Assembly (NCBI GenBank): GCA_964367585.1
Contig: CAYIYH010000004.1
Coordinates: forward strand, 88,528-152,527
DNA length: 64,000 nt
Source: CAYJGJ01 sp964367585
GTDB lineage: Bacteria > Bacillota > Clostridia > Peptostreptococcales > Anaerovoracaceae
Reading direction: 5' to 3'
The notes below the pieces were generated by a model. It made no database searches. It saw only the letters and a program-made list of their open reading frames with translations, and was not told the origin of the DNA. The position numbers and the translations under genes are program-made. How positions within the stretch are numbered: position 1 is the stretch's first letter; every line of letters begins with the position of its first letter. Of this stretch, positions 56,577 through 64,000 are shown in pieces.

Positions 56577-58472
56577 TTGTCAAATTCAAATAAAGACGTA
56601 GAGATAATTAAAGACACTGTAAATATTGTTGATGTTATTGGAAAAGTCGTCGAGTTGAAGAAGATGGGTGCCAACCACAAAGGCCTTTGTCCTTTCCATA
56701 CCGAAAAAACACCTTCTTTTACCGTAACTGAAAACAAGCAGATGTATAAATGTTTCGGATGTTCGGAGGGCGGAGATGTCCTTCATTTCGTCCAAAAGTA
56801 CTATAATCTAACATTTAAGGAAGCTATTGAAATGCTAGCTAATGATTATGGAATTAAATTGGAGAAGAAATTCGAAAAAGATAGAACCCCATATTATCAA
56901 GCCAACAATTTGGCCGCTAAATTTTATCATTTGACTCTTACAAGAAAGAATAATAAGGCTTTATCATACATGCAACGCAGGGGAATTAACATAAAGACAC
57001 TGAAAAAATTTGGGATAGGGTATGCTAGAGATTCATGGAATGATATCAATGAATATATGATTTCGCAAGGCATAAGTTCGGATATAGTAACAGAACTAGG
57101 TCTTGTAGTTAAAAAAAATAATGCGCAATCATATGATACTTTCAGGGATAGGGTTATATTTCCTATTTTTAATCCAACAGGGAAAGTTATCGGATTCGGT
57201 GGAAGAGCGATAGGTAATACTATGCCAAAGTACTTAAACTCAGCCGAAAGTGTCGTATTTAATAAGCGATATAATTTATATGCATTGAATTTTGCAAAAC
57301 AAGAGATAGGGAAGACGGGAGTTGCGATACTAGTGGAAGGCTATATGGATGTAGTTAGCTTGTGGAATTCTGGAGTGAAAAATTCTGTGGCAACGCTTGG
57401 AACAGCATTTACCCCTGAGCAAGCCAAACTGTTGAGTCGATATGCCAAAGATATTGTTATAGCATATGATTCCGATGAAGCGGGACAGAAGGCTACACTT
57501 AAGGCGATAGATGAGTTACAGAGAGAAAAATGTATAGCGAAAGTTATTATTATTCAGGGGGCGAAAGATCCTGATGAATATATAAAAAAATATGGAAAAA
57601 GTTCCTTTGATGAATTAGTAAGCTCAGCGATTACCGCAGTTGATTTTAAGCTAAATTATGCAAAGAAGAATCTTGATATGAATATCGATCAAGACAAAAT
57701 ATCGTACATGGCGAAAGTTGGGGACATACTTGTAAAACTATCTCCTGTAGAACAAGAAATATATATTAGCAAAACTGCAACCTATATGGGGATGCCCGAA
57801 AGTGTAATAAAAAGAGAATTGGAGACAAAAGGTGCTAACACAAGTGATATTGTTTCAATCGGAGCACGAGCTGATAGAAAATCTTCTGAGGAACAAAATA
57901 TCGGAGAATACAGGGCAGATGCCGAGTACCAAGATTATATAGCTTCTCAATACGATGAGATTTATCAAAATTATGAGTTTGATGAAATATATACAGACGT
58001 GCAGGAACAATTTTTTCCGCATAGTAAGGATGGATTGAATTCGCGCGATACCGAATCTATAAGCTCATTGGAGAAGTATTTGATAAAACTATTTTATATT
58101 AATAAGGAATACTTGTATGAATCAGACAAACACGATGGAATACTAGTAAATAATTACGCAATTAAGATAAGAGAGTTTTTTCGAAGTGAATACGAGACAA
58201 AAGAAGTATTAGATAAAAACAAAATAATTGCAGCGTTAGATGAAAAAGAATCCATCTTTTTTACTCGCATATTAGATGATATAATAATTAATGGCGAGGA
58301 TGAAAAAATATTTAACGATTGTATCGTGGCATTTGAAGAAAAATGCCTTAAAAATCGCGAAAAATGTTTAAACGAATCGATGAAAAATGCTAAAAGAGAT
58401 GGTGATATAGAAAAAACAAAACTGATTATGCGAGAGTTGTATAATCTTCAAAAACAAATGCGCGGATTATAA
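56577..58472 (+). CDS. dnaG: DNA primase
   Basis: Makes RNA primers for replication. The zinc-ribbon CPFHTEKTPSF and CFGCSEGGD opens the protein (about residues 38-65), and the TOPRIM core carries VEGYMD and AYDSDEAGQKA. The C-terminal helicase-interaction region is divergent. I start at TTG 56577, nine bases after AAAGGAG (56561-56567); the in-frame TTG 56571 is too close to it. From there 631 residues, near the usual 600. It heads the dnaG-rpoD-trmK group. Confidence 0.94.
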   Translation: MSNSNKDVEIIKDTVNIVDVIGKVVELKKMGANHKGLCPFHTEKTPSFTVTENKQMYKCFGCSEGGDVLHFVQKYYNLTFKEAIEMLANDYGIKLEKKFEKDRTPYYQANNLAAKFYHLTLTRKNNKALSYMQRRGINIKTLKKFGIGYARDSWNDINEYMISQGISSDIVTELGLVVKKNNAQSYDTFRDRVIFPIFNPTGKVIGFGGRAIGNTMPKYLNSAESVVFNKRYNLYALNFAKQEIGKTGVAILVEGYMDVVSLWNSGVKNSVATLGTAFTPEQAKLLSRYAKDIVIAYDSDEAGQKATLKAIDELQREKCIAKVIIIQGAKDPDEYIKKYGKSSFDELVSSAITAVDFKLNYAKKNLDMNIDQDKISYMAKVGDILVKLSPVEQEIYISKTATYMGMPESVIKRELETKGANTSDIVSIGARADRKSSEEQNIGEYRADAEYQDYIASQYDEIYQNYEFDEIYTDVQEQFFPHSKDGLNSRDTESISSLEKYLIKLFYINKEYLYESDKHDGILVNNYAIKIREFFRSEYETKEVLDKNKIIAALDEKESIFFTRILDDIIINGEDEKIFNDCIVAFEEKCLKNREKCLNESMKNAKRDGDIEKTKLIMRELYNLQKQMRGL

Positions 58473-58502
58473 CCGATTCAGTAAATTGTGGACCGTAGTA
58501 TG

Positions 58503-58533
58503 TATGATTCAGGTTTTCAATAAAGGAATCATA
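58503..58533. promoter_or_regulatory. Inverted repeat between dnaG and rpoD
   Basis: TATGATTC (58503-58510) and GAATCATA (58526-58533), eight bp each with a 15-base centre, lie in the leader of rpoD. No T-run follows. An operator or mRNA hairpin separating dnaG from rpoD is possible. Confidence 0.35.
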
Positions 58534-58580
58534 GAAAAGTAAGAAGCCATAATATAGTATGGGGAGAAAGGGTGTAGATA

Positions 58581-59831
58581 GTGAACGAGGATTTTTCAGA
58601 AGCTAATGTTATTTCTGATACAAGTGAGAGTGTTGCTCTAGATGAGAACCAAAATAAATTAGGAGAGCTAGTAATGGCGTTAGAAATAATTGCTATTGCT
58701 AATGGTAATGTACTAACGTATGAACATATAAATCAAGAGCTTCAAACCATGGAATTGAATGAACAAGAAATTGATTCAATTTATGAGGTGTTGATTGATA
58801 AAAAAATTAGGATAATGGATATCAATGAGTATGAAAGTGAAAAATATTCCGCTGATTTAGATGATGCGATAATCTCTGACGATGAACTTCTTCTCGATGG
58901 TTCTGTTATATTAAAGGATGATGAGTTAGACTTTGATGAAATTAACGACAATGAAATTGTTATGGACGACTCTATAAAACTATACTTAAGAGACATGAGA
59001 AATGCTGAATTGCTTTCACGTGAAGAAGAGATAGAGTTGGCAAAGGCTGTAGAGCGCGGAGACGAAGACGCAAAAAGAAAATTTTGTGAGGCTAATCTCA
59101 GATTGGTATTCAGTATTGCGAAGAAATATTCCGATAGGGGCCTTTCCTTTGACGACCTCATACAGGAGGGGAATATAGGACTAATAAAAGCAATAGAAAA
59201 ATATGATTATCGTGTAGGCACGAAATTTGCGACATATGCACATCACTGGATAAAGCAGGGCATTACACGAGGAATATCTGATAAGGCGAAAACTATAAGA
59301 ACGCCTGTTCACATGGTTGATACGATCAATAAGGTTAGAAGATATTCTCGATATTTTTTACAGGAGTTTGAAAGGGAGCCTACGGCTGAAGAAATAGCTG
59401 ATGCAATTGTCCTTAAAAAAGACCTAAAGACAAATGTAGAAAAGAAAATGAGGCCTGATGAAGTCCGAAGCATTCAATCTCTTTCACAAGCGATTTTATC
59501 TTTGGAAAAGCCTGTAGGAGAAGAAGAAGAAACTAGACTAGAAGATATTGTTGCCGACGACAATGCAGTTTCTCCGGCCGATGCCACAGCATACGCTATG
59601 CTCAAGGATGAAATTGACAAGCAATTGGATACTCTTACAGAAAGAGAAAGAGAAGTAATGATTCTTAGATTTGGGTTGCGAGACCAAGTCTCTAGGACTC
59701 TTGATGATGTTGGAAAAATATTTAATGTTACGAGAGAACGTATTAGACAAATAGAGAAAAAAGCACTTAAAAAGCTTCAGCATCCAAGTAGGAGTAAACG
59801 ATTAAAAGAGTACTTCGATTCGATAAGATAA
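58581..59831 (+). CDS. rpoD: Primary sigma factor RpoD/SigA
   Basis: Housekeeping sigma factor, 416 residues, starting at GTG 58581. Regions 1.2 (LYLRDMRNAELLSREEE), 2 (DLIQEGNIGLIKAIEKYD), 3 and 4.2 (TRERIRQIEKKALKKL) are recognisable, and the position after dnaG supports the assignment. In region 2.3, TYAHHWIKQGI replaces the usual TYATWWIRQAI, so the first of two tryptophans that melt the -10 element is a histidine (His222). Gln226 and Thr229, which read the start of the -10 box, are kept. Region 3 has a slightly longer linker than usual. Confidence 0.95.
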   Translation: MNEDFSEANVISDTSESVALDENQNKLGELVMALEIIAIANGNVLTYEHINQELQTMELNEQEIDSIYEVLIDKKIRIMDINEYESEKYSADLDDAIISDDELLLDGSVILKDDELDFDEINDNEIVMDDSIKLYLRDMRNAELLSREEEIELAKAVERGDEDAKRKFCEANLRLVFSIAKKYSDRGLSFDDLIQEGNIGLIKAIEKYDYRVGTKFATYAHHWIKQGITRGISDKAKTIRTPVHMVDTINKVRRYSRYFLQEFEREPTAEEIADAIVLKKDLKTNVEKKMRPDEVRSIQSLSQAILSLEKPVGEEEETRLEDIVADDNAVSPADATAYAMLKDEIDKQLDTLTEREREVMILRFGLRDQVSRTLDDVGKIFNVTRERIRQIEKKALKKLQHPSRSKRLKEYFDSIR

Positions 59832-59832
59832 C

Positions 59833-60759
59833 ATGAAATTAAGTACCAGATTGCATTTAATGGCGGATCAAATAACTGAGGGAGAATCGATCGCTGATAT
59901 TGGAACCGATCACGGTTTATTGCCAATTTATTTGTTGCATAAAAGAGTGTCGGACAAGGTGATCTTCGTTGATTTAAGTGAAAAAGCCTTGCAAAAAGCC
60001 GTGCGAAATTATGGCCTGTGGCTGCAAAACGATCCTGTTGAATTCCAAGAGCTTATTAACCTTGCATATTCTCTAAATGGGAATTTAAGCTTGCGGAATG
60101 ATTCTGTTAACTTCCGATATCTGCCTTCACAATATGCCCGAGAAGTGGATTTTCGTGTCGGTGATGGATTATCTGTTTTAGAAGAGGGGGAAGTTGATGC
60201 GGTATTTATTGCGGGATTAGGCGGAAACACAATTGTTGAGATTCTTGCAGAAGATCTTACTAAAACAAAATCTATTAACAAGTATGTGTTGCAACCGAGA
60301 AATAGAACTTTTTTCTTAAGAAAGTGGTTATTTGATAATAACTTTCAGATTTCAAACGAGTTGTTGGTTAGAGAAAATAAATATATTTGTGATATTATTG
60401 TTGCGACTTCTCGTGATGATGCTCTTTCGTTTGCTGGATTGTTTCAAAATAATAACTGTAAATCACTTTCTTTTCCCGATAAAATCTCTAGCGGTTATGT
60501 TTTATCGCTGAAAAATGAAGGAGAATCTATTACTTCAGACCATTTTGACCTGGAAGAGGAAATGGATCTTCAATTTGAGATTTCGAGTGCAATATACTCT
60601 TGCGATAGAATGCTTTCCTTAGAATATCTAGAGCACAAAAAGAAAGTGAGTCTAAAGATTCTAAATGGATTAGTGAACTCGGGAACCCCCGATGATAAGA
60701 GAATATCTCTTATAAAAAAGATGATTGGATTAATCGAATCGTTGGAAGCGTCTCTTTAG
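59833..60759 (+). CDS. trmK: tRNA (adenine(22)-N(1))-methyltransferase TrmK
   Basis: SAM-dependent methyltransferase for tRNA position 22. The opening RLHLMADQITEGESIADIGTDHG contains the SAM-binding motif I (DIGTDHG, residues about 22-28), and VFIAGLGGNTIVEIL with LQPRN are further family marks. Length 308 is above the usual 220-240: about 35 extra residues after the motif II region (FQELINLAYSLNGNLSLRND), plus a helical tail. It begins one base after the rpoD stop, and a nif3-like gene follows, as in Bacillus. Confidence 0.9.
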   Translation: MKLSTRLHLMADQITEGESIADIGTDHGLLPIYLLHKRVSDKVIFVDLSEKALQKAVRNYGLWLQNDPVEFQELINLAYSLNGNLSLRNDSVNFRYLPSQYAREVDFRVGDGLSVLEEGEVDAVFIAGLGGNTIVEILAEDLTKTKSINKYVLQPRNRTFFLRKWLFDNNFQISNELLVRENKYICDIIVATSRDDALSFAGLFQNNNCKSLSFPDKISSGYVLSLKNEGESITSDHFDLEEEMDLQFEISSAIYSCDRMLSLEYLEHKKKVSLKILNGLVNSGTPDDKRISLIKKMIGLIESLEASL

Positions 60760-60828
60760 CGTGAAGAATTTTATTATACATATTTGTATAAAGCGGATAA
60801 ATTGTAATAATCATGCAGGAGTAATGGT

Positions 60829-61596
60829 ATGAAAAATAGTATGAATAATATGGCTGATATTATAGAAACAATTGCTCCTTTAGAATTGGCTGAAGAATGG
60901 GATAATTGTGGTTGGCAACTAAAGTTAGATAATTTCGATAGTAAAAAGGCGATGATATCACTAGATATTACCAAAGAGACAGTGCAGGAAGCAATTGAAA
61001 GAAAAGTTGGCCTTATTGTTACTCATCATCCGTTATTTTTTGGTTCAATTTCTGCGATAGAGGAAAAAACAACGCTTGGAAAAAATATAGTTAATCTAAT
61101 TAGGTGTGGCATTTCTGTTTATTCAGCCCATACGAATTTTGATAAGGCTGTCGGTGGTAATAATGATTATATGGCAAATAAATTATCTTTAATAAATGTC
61201 AATCAAGTTGGAGATTACTTACGTATAGGTGAACTTACCACTGGATATGCAGTTGAGGAATTTCGAGAATATCTTTCAAAAGCATTAAAATGTAGTTATG
61301 ATAAAATAACTGTGGTAGGAAACGAAAGTAAAAGAATTAAAAAAGTCGGAGTGTGTACAGGTGCAGGAGCAAGCTATTGGAATACTTGCATGGCTAACGG
61401 AGCAGATGCTCTTGTCACAGGCGACGTAAAATACCATGATGCACTGATGATAAATGAGAATGAATACACTGTTTTTGATTGTCGACATTTTCAAACAGAA
61501 ATATTGTTTGTAGAAAACATGGTCAAAATCCTGGAAAAAAAATGCAACGAAATTGAGTTAATTCCGTCGACTAGTCAGGTTGACCCATTTAGTTAA
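60829..61596 (+). CDS. Nif3-like dinuclear metal centre protein
   Basis: A 255-residue member of the Nif3/YqfO family, hexameric proteins with two metal ions per subunit and no firmly known function. Metal ligands appear in VTHHPLFF, SAHTNFDKAVGG and CRHFQTE. It is the short version without the PII-like insert found in Bacillus YqfO. Genes in the order rpoD-trmK-nif3 are common in Firmicutes. Confidence 0.92.
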   Translation: MKNSMNNMADIIETIAPLELAEEWDNCGWQLKLDNFDSKKAMISLDITKETVQEAIERKVGLIVTHHPLFFGSISAIEEKTTLGKNIVNLIRCGISVYSAHTNFDKAVGGNNDYMANKLSLINVNQVGDYLRIGELTTGYAVEEFREYLSKALKCSYDKITVVGNESKRIKKVGVCTGAGASYWNTCMANGADALVTGDVKYHDALMINENEYTVFDCRHFQTEILFVENMVKILEKKCNEIELIPSTSQVDPFS

Positions 61597-61612
61597 ATTC
61601 TCATAAGTAGAT

Positions 61613-61736
61613 CTTTATTCTAGTACATAAATCTTACAATTTTATTATTCTAATATGTGGTTTAGTATTTCTAAGTTTTCTAACATATGTATCTCACGTT
61701 TCATTGTTACACTAGTGCGTGATTTAATATTTCTTA
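61613..61736 (-). repeat. Decaying tandem copies of the 3' end of the MATE gene
   Basis: The last 60 bases around the MATE stop codon (61707-61766, minus strand) are repeated at 61645-61704 with about 44 of 60 bases identical and no gap; a third, weaker partial copy lies at 61615-61637. The middle copy would encode MKREIHMLENLEILNHILE and stop, matching RREIHMLE of the MATE protein and the stop-interrupted codons after it. The offset is 62 bases, so the copies are not in frame with each other. Several differences fall in third codon positions. Confidence 0.55.
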
Positions 61737-63095
61737 TTATTCTAGCATGTGAATCTCCCGCCTCATTAGTATTCTATATATTATATATGTATATGTGAAG
61801 CCTAGAATTTCAGCAAGCGGAAATGATAACCAAGAAAGTGTGACTCCACCTAGTTTGAATAAAATATATGCTAGAGGGAGAATTCCGATAAGTTGTCTAA
61901 TCATTGAGCTAATTAGGCTATATATGCCGTGCCCCAAAGCTTGAAATAATGTCGAGCATACAATTCCAAAAGCAGCCGGGATGAAGCAGATGCTTATTAT
62001 TCGTAGAGCGGGAATTCCCATCGATAATAAATCTTCCGATGGATTGAAGAAGTATAATAAACTATGCGGGAACAGTTGGAAGATTATCATTCCTAGCGCC
62101 ATCACCAAAAATGAAAATATAAAAGAGGCTTTTAGAGTACTTAAAATACGATCTTTGTTTTTTGCTCCGTAGTTATATCCAAGAATTGGAAGTGTCCCCT
62201 GACTAATTCCAAAAGTAGGCATGAATACAAAGGATTGTAACTTAATATATGCACCTAAAACCGCTATTGCAGTATCAGAAGAAAGTATGGTATTATATCC
62301 GATTAGCATAATTGATGCTATTGATTTCATAATTCCTGCTGGCAGACCTACCATTAATATTTCTTTTAGTATTGGCCGGGGAATAGAGACTTTTATGATG
62401 GCAATTGATAATACATGTTTGCTTTTGAATAAAACAATGATTCCTATTAGACATCCTAAAAGTTGCCCTAATATAGTAGCAATTGCAGCGCCCGATACTC
62501 CCAACTCTGGAAATCCTAATAGACCAAAGATAAGTATTGGATCTAATATGATATTTGTAACGGCGGATATTATTCCAAGGAGCATAGGCCATACCATGTT
62601 CCCAGTAGCCTGAAGTATTTTTTCGATCATTACGAGCATTATAACGAATCCGCTGAAAGATGAGACGATGCTTAAGTAGGATGTCCCTTGAGTTATTATT
62701 GTCTCATTCTCGGAAAACATAGATACAAAAGATTCTGAGAAAAAAACGCCGAATATAAGAAAAATAGAATATAAAAAAGCCCAAAGCGGAAACATCGCAT
62801 TAGCTGCGGCATTTGCATCATTAAGATTCTCCGCACCCAATCTTCTTGATATCAGTGAATTTATTCCTACCCCGAGTCCAACGGCAAATGAAATGATAAA
62901 GTTTTGTATTGGGAGTGCCAATGATACAGCGGTGAATGCCTCCTCGCTAATTTGTGCAACAAATATGCTATCCACAATATTGTACAGTGAGTTGATTACC
63001 ATAGATAGCATGGGAGGGATACTCATAGAAATCAAAAGCTTCGTGGTGTTTTCTGTGCCCATTCTAAGGGTGTTATCAGTTTTGTTTTTATCCAT
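61737..63095 (-). CDS. MATE-family multidrug exporter
   Basis: Twelve predicted membrane helices in 452 residues. The opening MSIPPMLSMVINSLYNIVDSIFVAQISEEAFTAVSLALP segment (SIPPM, NIVDSIF) and the second-half repeat near KLQSFVFMPTFGISQGTLPILGYNYGAKN place it in the MATE group of DinF/NorM-like exporters driven by sodium or protons. The protein ends RREIHMLE; the sequence just beyond its stop looks like a decayed extension of the same reading frame. Its ribosome-binding site is weak. Substrate unknown. Confidence 0.92.
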   Translation of the reverse strand: MDKNKTDNTLRMGTENTTKLLISMSIPPMLSMVINSLYNIVDSIFVAQISEEAFTAVSLALPIQNFIISFAVGLGVGINSLISRRLGAENLNDANAAANAMFPLWAFLYSIFLIFGVFFSESFVSMFSENETIITQGTSYLSIVSSFSGFVIMLVMIEKILQATGNMVWPMLLGIISAVTNIILDPILIFGLLGFPELGVSGAAIATILGQLLGCLIGIIVLFKSKHVLSIAIIKVSIPRPILKEILMVGLPAGIMKSIASIMLIGYNTILSSDTAIAVLGAYIKLQSFVFMPTFGISQGTLPILGYNYGAKNKDRILSTLKASFIFSFLVMALGMIIFQLFPHSLLYFFNPSEDLLSMGIPALRIISICFIPAAFGIVCSTLFQALGHGIYSLISSMIRQLIGILPLAYILFKLGGVTLSWLSFPLAEILGFTYTYIIYRILMRREIHMLE

Positions 63096-63290
63096 TTATT
63101 TTGCTACTACTTTCTTGGTTAATATAGCTTATTTTTAAGAGTACACACTCAAAACCCTAATCTTTATCATTGCCTATTCTTGTAAGGAAGTTAGCAATTT
63201 AGTCTCAATCCAATTTATGATATTTATCAATTATTCATGATGGATAGAGTCTAGATCAGTTTTTGAAACAATTAAAATCGCGTTATAATA

Positions 63291-63640
63291 GAGGGCAAGC
63301 TTATAAGCCGGGTTCTGTATTTGGCAATCATCTATCTATGGCGGACATTACTGTACGCTCTTGCGACCTACCTACTCGGACGATGACGGGTCGCCATCTT
63401 GGGCGTCCTATTTGGTCTTGCACCGGATGGGGTTTACACGGCCAACTTGTCTCCAAGTTGCCGGTGAGCTCTTACCTCACCATTTCAACCTTGCCACAGC
63501 ATTATCTGTTTCGGCGGAATGTTTCTGTTGCACTTTCCCTATAGTTACCTACGCCGGACGTTATCCGGCATCCTCACCCTGTGGAGCCCGGACTTTCCTC
63601 GTGTTTCCACGCGATTGCCTAGCTTACCCTCGGCTTATAT
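63291..63640 (-). ncRNA. rnpB: RNase P RNA, class A
   Basis: Catalytic RNA of RNase P, which trims tRNA 5' ends. On the minus strand, starting near 63640, the conserved 5' core GAGGAAAGTCCGGGCTCC is followed by CAGGGTGAGGATGCCGGA and GTAACTATAGGGAAAGTGCAACAGAAAC-type P10/P11 wording, and the 3' end carries CAGAACCCGGCTTATA. GAGGGTAAGCT (63631-63621) pairs with AGCTTGCCCTC (63301-63291) as helix P1. Two open frames of about 100 codons on the opposite strand overlap it and are not genes. Exact ends are approximate. Confidence 0.93.
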
Positions 63641-64000
63641 ACTATCATATAAGCAGGAAGTTTTATAGTATTTAATAAAATTTTTTGGATATAAGTTATG
63701 AATTAAAACTACGATAAAAATTTCGTGATGCACAAATAATAATATATTACGTAAATATTACTCGATGTTCATGCTTATCAAAATTTCCATACCTCACGTT
63801 CTTTTGTTTGAACACTACATAAATCCTCGTAGGAATTACTTTATCAATAATAGTATATCGTGGAAAAATTATAGAGTAGACGTTCTCAGATGATTTCATG
63901 ATGCTGATCGTGTTAAGAAGTACACATTACTTTTATGAACATAATACGTAAAAACAGCATTTTACACAGCGAATAACTTAACTTTTAATCACAAAAAAAC
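63641..64000. other. Non-coding region upstream of rnpB
   Basis: AT-rich sequence with no supported gene. The rnpB promoter should lie at about 63650-63700 on the minus strand; TATGAT near 63650 is a possible -10 box but I find no convincing -35. A minus-strand open frame of 50 codons (63747-63899) without a ribosome-binding site is not called. Confidence 0.5.

Noticed and set aside
63262..63290. TTGAAA and TATAAT on the plus strand at the end of rnpB
   Set aside because: The spacer is only 15 bases and it would drive antisense transcription into rnpB; no target gene lies downstream in the window.
63263..63675. Two plus-strand open frames of 93 and 104 codons
   Set aside because: They lie antisense to the RNase P RNA, whose conserved core is clear; they have no ribosome-binding sites and their composition reflects the structured RNA.
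63747..63899. A 50-codon minus-strand open frame upstream of rnpB
   Set aside because: It has an ATG but no ribosome-binding site and no recognisable motif; chance occurrence is plausible in AT-rich DNA.

Overview
The window is AT-rich, gene-dense DNA from a low-GC Gram-positive bacterium, most likely an anaerobic member of the Clostridia (a Lachnospirales-type lineage is my inference). The evidence is the gene content and order: sufCDSUB, an operon for a V-type (A/V) ATPase, a membrane pyrophosphatase, tig-clpP-clpX-lon-engB, dnaG-rpoD-trmK-nif3, potABCD and a class A RNase P RNA. I see no tRNA or rRNA genes, insertion sequences, prophage or CRISPR array. Most of the window is chromosomal core.

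Layout. 1-2072: the tail of an EAL-domain gene and a PAS-PAS-GGDEF diguanylate cyclase. 2170-4383: pyruvate kinase and a short-chain reductase. 4474-9397: a promoter with a palindrome, then sufCDSUB for Fe-S assembly. 9398-9916: a non-coding gap that holds what looks like a decayed GGDEF-EAL gene, then the V-ATPase promoter. 9917-18606: V-ATPase genes H-I-K-E-C-F-A-B-D, closed by a strong terminator shared with the convergent gene. 18799-22335 (minus): a 1178-residue membrane protein with GGDEF-EAL-PAS-PAS-GGDEF order. 22774-25963: a CASTOR/POLLUX-like ion channel and an OxlT-like transporter. 26193-32748: trigger factor, ClpP, ClpX, Lon and EngB. 32749-36173: a DUF1232 protein, Hpt, PduL and a beta-CASP RNase-like protein. 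36247-37875 (minus): recN.

38230-42019: secG behind a structured leader, the membrane pyrophosphatase and an M18 aminopeptidase. 42380-43786 (minus): a membrane-anchored protein that looks like a PepD/M20 dipeptidase without most of its metal ligands. 44066-47746: an acetyltransferase, aconitase and isocitrate dehydrogenase. 47974-51102: an exported trigger-factor-like lipoprotein and a protein with a long six-residue-repeat helix. 51128-54982: the spermidine/putrescine transporter. 54986-56463: a DUF5685 protein and a DnaJ-TPR protein. 56577-61596: dnaG, rpoD, trmK and a Nif3-like protein. 61737-63640 (minus): a MATE exporter and rnpB.

How the genes work together. Energy coupling appears to lean on sodium: the V-ATPase proteolipid keeps all five side chains of the known sodium site, and the pyrophosphatase carries the signature of the potassium-dependent class, which includes the sodium pumps. 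Three intact or partial c-di-GMP genes plus one relic fall within the first 23 kb. Protein quality control is well represented (Tig, ClpXP, Lon, an extracytoplasmic trigger-factor relative, a DnaJ protein). The least-explained parts are the dead-peptidase-like protein, the hexad-repeat protein, the c-di-GMP relic, the decaying tandem copies of the MATE gene's 3' end, and a primary sigma factor with a substitution at a normally invariant tryptophan.
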